From: Actinomycetota bacterium
GTDB taxonomy: Bacteria; Actinomycetota; Humimicrobiia; Humimicrobiales; Humimicrobiaceae
Assembly (NCBI GenBank): GCA_016927635.1
Contig: JAFGMJ010000152.1
Span: 1-8,991, forward strand
DNA: 8,991 bases
Reading direction: 5' to 3'
How positions within the stretch are numbered: position 1 is the stretch's first letter; every line of letters begins with the position of its first letter. Made by a program: the position numbers and the translations under genes. The notes under the pieces are model-generated. The model saw only the letters and a list, made by a program, of their open reading frames with translations, was not told the origin of the DNA and did not search any database. Positions 7,201-8,991 of the stretch are shown piece by piece.

Positions 7201-7953
7201 TCAGTAAAGTAATTTAAAAATCTCTTCTTTTATATGGTTAAATTTTTCTGATGTAAAAACAGTGCTGCCTCTTGGTCTTTGTATATCTATATCAAAAATA
7301 CCCTTTACAGTTGCCGGCCTTGGCGAAAGAAGATATATCCTGTCTGAAAGAAATATAGCCTCATCAATATCATGTGTTATAAAAAATATCGAAGCATTTA
7401 TCTGCTCCCATATTTTTAAAAGCCAGAGCTGCATCTTTTTCCGGGTTATGGAGTCAAGGCTGGCAAACGGCTCATCAAGTAGCATTATATCATCAGCAAA
7501 GAGATATGTCCTAAGAAGTGCTGCTCTCTGCCTCATTCCTCCCGAAAGTTGCGAAGGGTATCTTTTTTCAAAACCTTCAAGTCCGAAAGCTGCAAAATGC
7601 TTCGCAGCAATATTTGCAGCGTCCTTTTTCTTATAACCTTTTATAAGCAGTGGCACGCAAACATTATCGATTATATTGCTCCAGGGGAAAAGCAGGTCTT
7701 TCTGATGCATATAACTAACCCTGCCTGTTTTACCGTTATGGTTTTTGCCCTCAATAAAAACATTTCCTCTGTCAGGTTTTTCAAGCCCTGCGATTACATC
7801 AAAAAGAGTGCTTTTGCCGCAGCCGCTTGGGCCGACTATAGAAACGAAATGGTTCTTTTCAAGCACAATAGAAATATCTTTGAGTGTGTACAAATCACCA
7901 AAGCTTTTTTTTATGTTTTTTACCTCTATAAGTATATTTTCCTGATTGTTCAT
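7201..7953 (-). CDS. thiZ: ABC transporter ATPase, ThiZ/SsuB/TauB type
   Basis: This is the cytosolic ATP-hydrolysing subunit of an importer, encoded just downstream of its likely substrate-binding partner. Counting from ATG 7953, the 250-aa protein has Walker A GPSGCGKST (41-49), Q-loop Gln84, signature LSGGMRQR (136-143), Walker B ending MLLDEP with Asp160-Glu161, D-loop SLD and switch His194 in FITHDIDEA. The MRQR variant and MLLDEPFASLD are typical of the nitrate/sulfonate/taurine/thiamin-precursor subfamily. Start choice: a longer in-frame reading begins at 8007 or 8004 but overlaps the upstream gene by about 40 nt and adds residues without family counterpart; ATG 7953 follows that gene's stop by 13 nt and has a weak purine-rich AGAAAAAG before it, so coupling is likely. 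The family name is firm. ThiZ specifically is inferred from the ThiY-like neighbour. Confidence 0.88.
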   Translation of the reverse strand: MNNQENILIEVKNIKKSFGDLYTLKDISIVLEKNHFVSIVGPSGCGKSTLFDVIAGLEKPDRGNVFIEGKNHNGKTGRVSYMHQKDLLFPWSNIIDNVCVPLLIKGYKKKDAANIAAKHFAAFGLEGFEKRYPSQLSGGMRQRAALLRTYLFADDIMLLDEPFASLDSITRKKMQLWLLKIWEQINASIFFITHDIDEAIFLSDRIYLLSPRPATVKGIFDIDIQRPRGSTVFTSEKFNHIKEEIFKLLY

Positions 7954-7966
7954 TTTGCTTTTTCTA

Positions 7967-8991
7967 TCATGGCAAAAACTCGTTTGTAAACGCCTCACCC
8001 TCATCAAGCGGAGTATCTATCAGCTTATTTTCATACATCCAGTCACCAAATGTCTTCCATATTAATGAATCCATATGGCCCCATTTTACATCCGGTTCTA
8101 TATATTTTCCTGCCAGGTATTCCTGGCTTGCAACTACAATATCCTCCTGCAGCTCAGGCACCGAAGATAACAGAAGGGAGGCTGCCTCCTGGTAATTTTC
8201 ACTAGCAAACATGTAGCCCCTTCCGGTTGCGGCAAGGAAGCTTTTAATCATTTCCGGTTGTTCTTTTGCTGTTTTTTCACTTACTATTATTACTGGAGTA
8301 TAAAAATCAAGGCGATTGTCAAGATTTTGCAAAAGCATAAAGTTGATTTTGAAATCTTTTACCTCAGCAGCTATTCCGTCCCATCCGTAATATATCCATG
8401 TAAAATCGACATCTCTTGTAACACTTGTGAAAAAATCTGCGGCCCCTATATTTACTAATTCAATTTTTTCAAAGTCACCGCCATACTTATTCATAAGTCC
8501 CTTAAGCATTGCCTCTTCCATTGGCGATCCCCAGCCGCCGTATTTTTTACCTTCAAAATCCAAAGGGGTTTTTATGTTTTTTTCAACAGGGGAAGCAAAT
8601 CCCGAAGTATTGTGCTGGATAATAGTGGCAACAGCGATTACAGGAAGCGGAGTGGAAGCTGTCCTTGCATAAGTAACCTGTTCCTGATAGCTTATGCCAA
8701 AATTGCCCTGGCCAGCTGCAATGAGGTCTGCGCTTCCTCCTTCAGACGGCTGTATTATCTCGATTTCAAAACCATATTCCCTGTAATAGCCTTTAGCCTC
8801 AGCCACATATATTCCCGTATGATTTGTATTGGGCACCCAGTCAAGAACAACAGTTATTTTCTCCAATTCTTTTTCTTTCTGTTCTCTGGAAATTGAGGCT
8901 TCTGAGGAAGTCTCAATGTCTGTTGCACTTGCAAGGCCGGCATCAGCGCATGATAAAAGCACGGCAGCAAATATTGAAATTGCAATTATTA
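7967..8991 (-). CDS. thiY: ABC substrate-binding lipoprotein, NMT1/THI5 (ThiY-like), 5' end cut
   Basis: This extracytoplasmic binding protein most likely captures a thiamin pyrimidine precursor such as N-formyl-aminopyrimidine. The mature part opens with ITVVLDWVPNTNHTG, followed by YVAEAKGYYREYGF, a glycine-rich EGGSADLIAAG segment, FGISYQEQVTYAR and IIQHNTSGFAS, then GKKYGGWGSP; these are hallmarks of the NMT1/THI5 family and closest, from memory, to ThiY. The frame stays open to the right edge of the window: codons before the internal GTG at 8962 read IIAISIFAAV and run into LLSC, so this is the hydrophobic core and lipobox of a lipoprotein signal peptide whose start lies outside. Lipidation would be at the Cys encoded at 8948-8950. 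A short Ser/Thr/Glu linker precedes the domain. RibY-like riboflavin or another pyrimidine ligand are alternatives. The ATPase gene follows by 13 nt; no permease gene is in view. Confidence 0.88.
   Translation of the reverse strand, partial: IIAISIFAAVLLSCADAGLASATDIETSSEASISREQKEKELEKITVVLDWVPNTNHTGIYVAEAKGYYREYGFEIEIIQPSEGGSADLIAAGQGNFGISYQEQVTYARTASTPLPVIAVATIIQHNTSGFASPVEKNIKTPLDFEGKKYGGWGSPMEEAMLKGLMNKYGGDFEKIELVNIGAADFFTSVTRDVDFTWIYYGWDGIAAEVKDFKINFMLLQNLDNRLDFYTPVIIVSEKTAKEQPEMIKSFLAATGRGYMFASENYQEAASLLLSSVPELQEDIVVASQEYLAGKYIEPDVKWGHMDSLIWKTFGDWMYENKLIDTPLDEGEAFTNEFLP

Noticed and set aside
7954..8007. N-terminal extension of the ABC ATPase by 18 residues (MMRVRRLQTSF...).
   Set aside because: It would overlap the binding-protein gene by about 40 nt and lies outside the ATPase domain; ATG 7953 gives the normal family N terminus.

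Overview
The window is an ordinary-looking, densely coded bacterial chromosome segment. It is AT-rich, with heavy use of ATA (Ile) and AGA/AGG (Arg) codons, purine-rich Shine-Dalgarno sites (AAGGGAG, GGGAG, AGGTGA) and one TTG start. PcrA with a C-terminal Tudor-like domain, PlsY and a ThiY-type lipoprotein fit a low-GC Terrabacteria-type organism, such as Bacillota or a deep low-GC actinobacterial or related anaerobic lineage. The GuaB3 form of IMP dehydrogenase is best known from Actinomycetota and Cyanobacteria, so the taxonomy stays open. I see no phage, IS, CRISPR, tRNA or rRNA sequence.

Layout. Positions 1-201 are non-coding, with a weak terminator-like hairpin (54-75) and a probable extended -10 promoter (95-122). 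A rightward run follows: plsY (202-855), a CBS-less IMP dehydrogenase of the GuaB3 type (861-2018), guaA (2064-3641), a stand-alone AroQ-class chorismate mutase (3674-3958), a core-only type I-beta DAHP synthase (3982-4803) and, after a 100-nt gap, the helicase pcrA (4904-7126). Gaps of 5, 45, 32 and 23 nt between the first five genes suggest one operon. pcrA has a possible -10 box of its own. A leftward pair converges on pcrA: an ABC substrate-binding lipoprotein of the NMT1/THI5 type (ThiY-like, cut by the right edge) and its ATPase (ThiZ-like, 7201-7953). A bulged hairpin in the 74-nt convergent gap may end both transcripts.

How the genes work together. GuaB3 and GuaA would convert IMP to XMP and then GMP. 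The DAHP synthase opens the shikimate pathway and the chorismate mutase makes prephenate for Phe/Tyr, so the pair covers the entry and a branch point of aromatic synthesis. PlsY makes lysophosphatidate for membrane lipids. PcrA acts in DNA repair and transcription-coupled processes. The leftward pair probably imports a thiamin pyrimidine precursor; its permease is not in the window.

I found no convincing undescribed system. The points most worth checking are the GuaB3-GuaA pairing, the split chorismate mutase/DAHP synthase pair, an insertion in the GuaA amidotransferase domain, and several start-site corrections.
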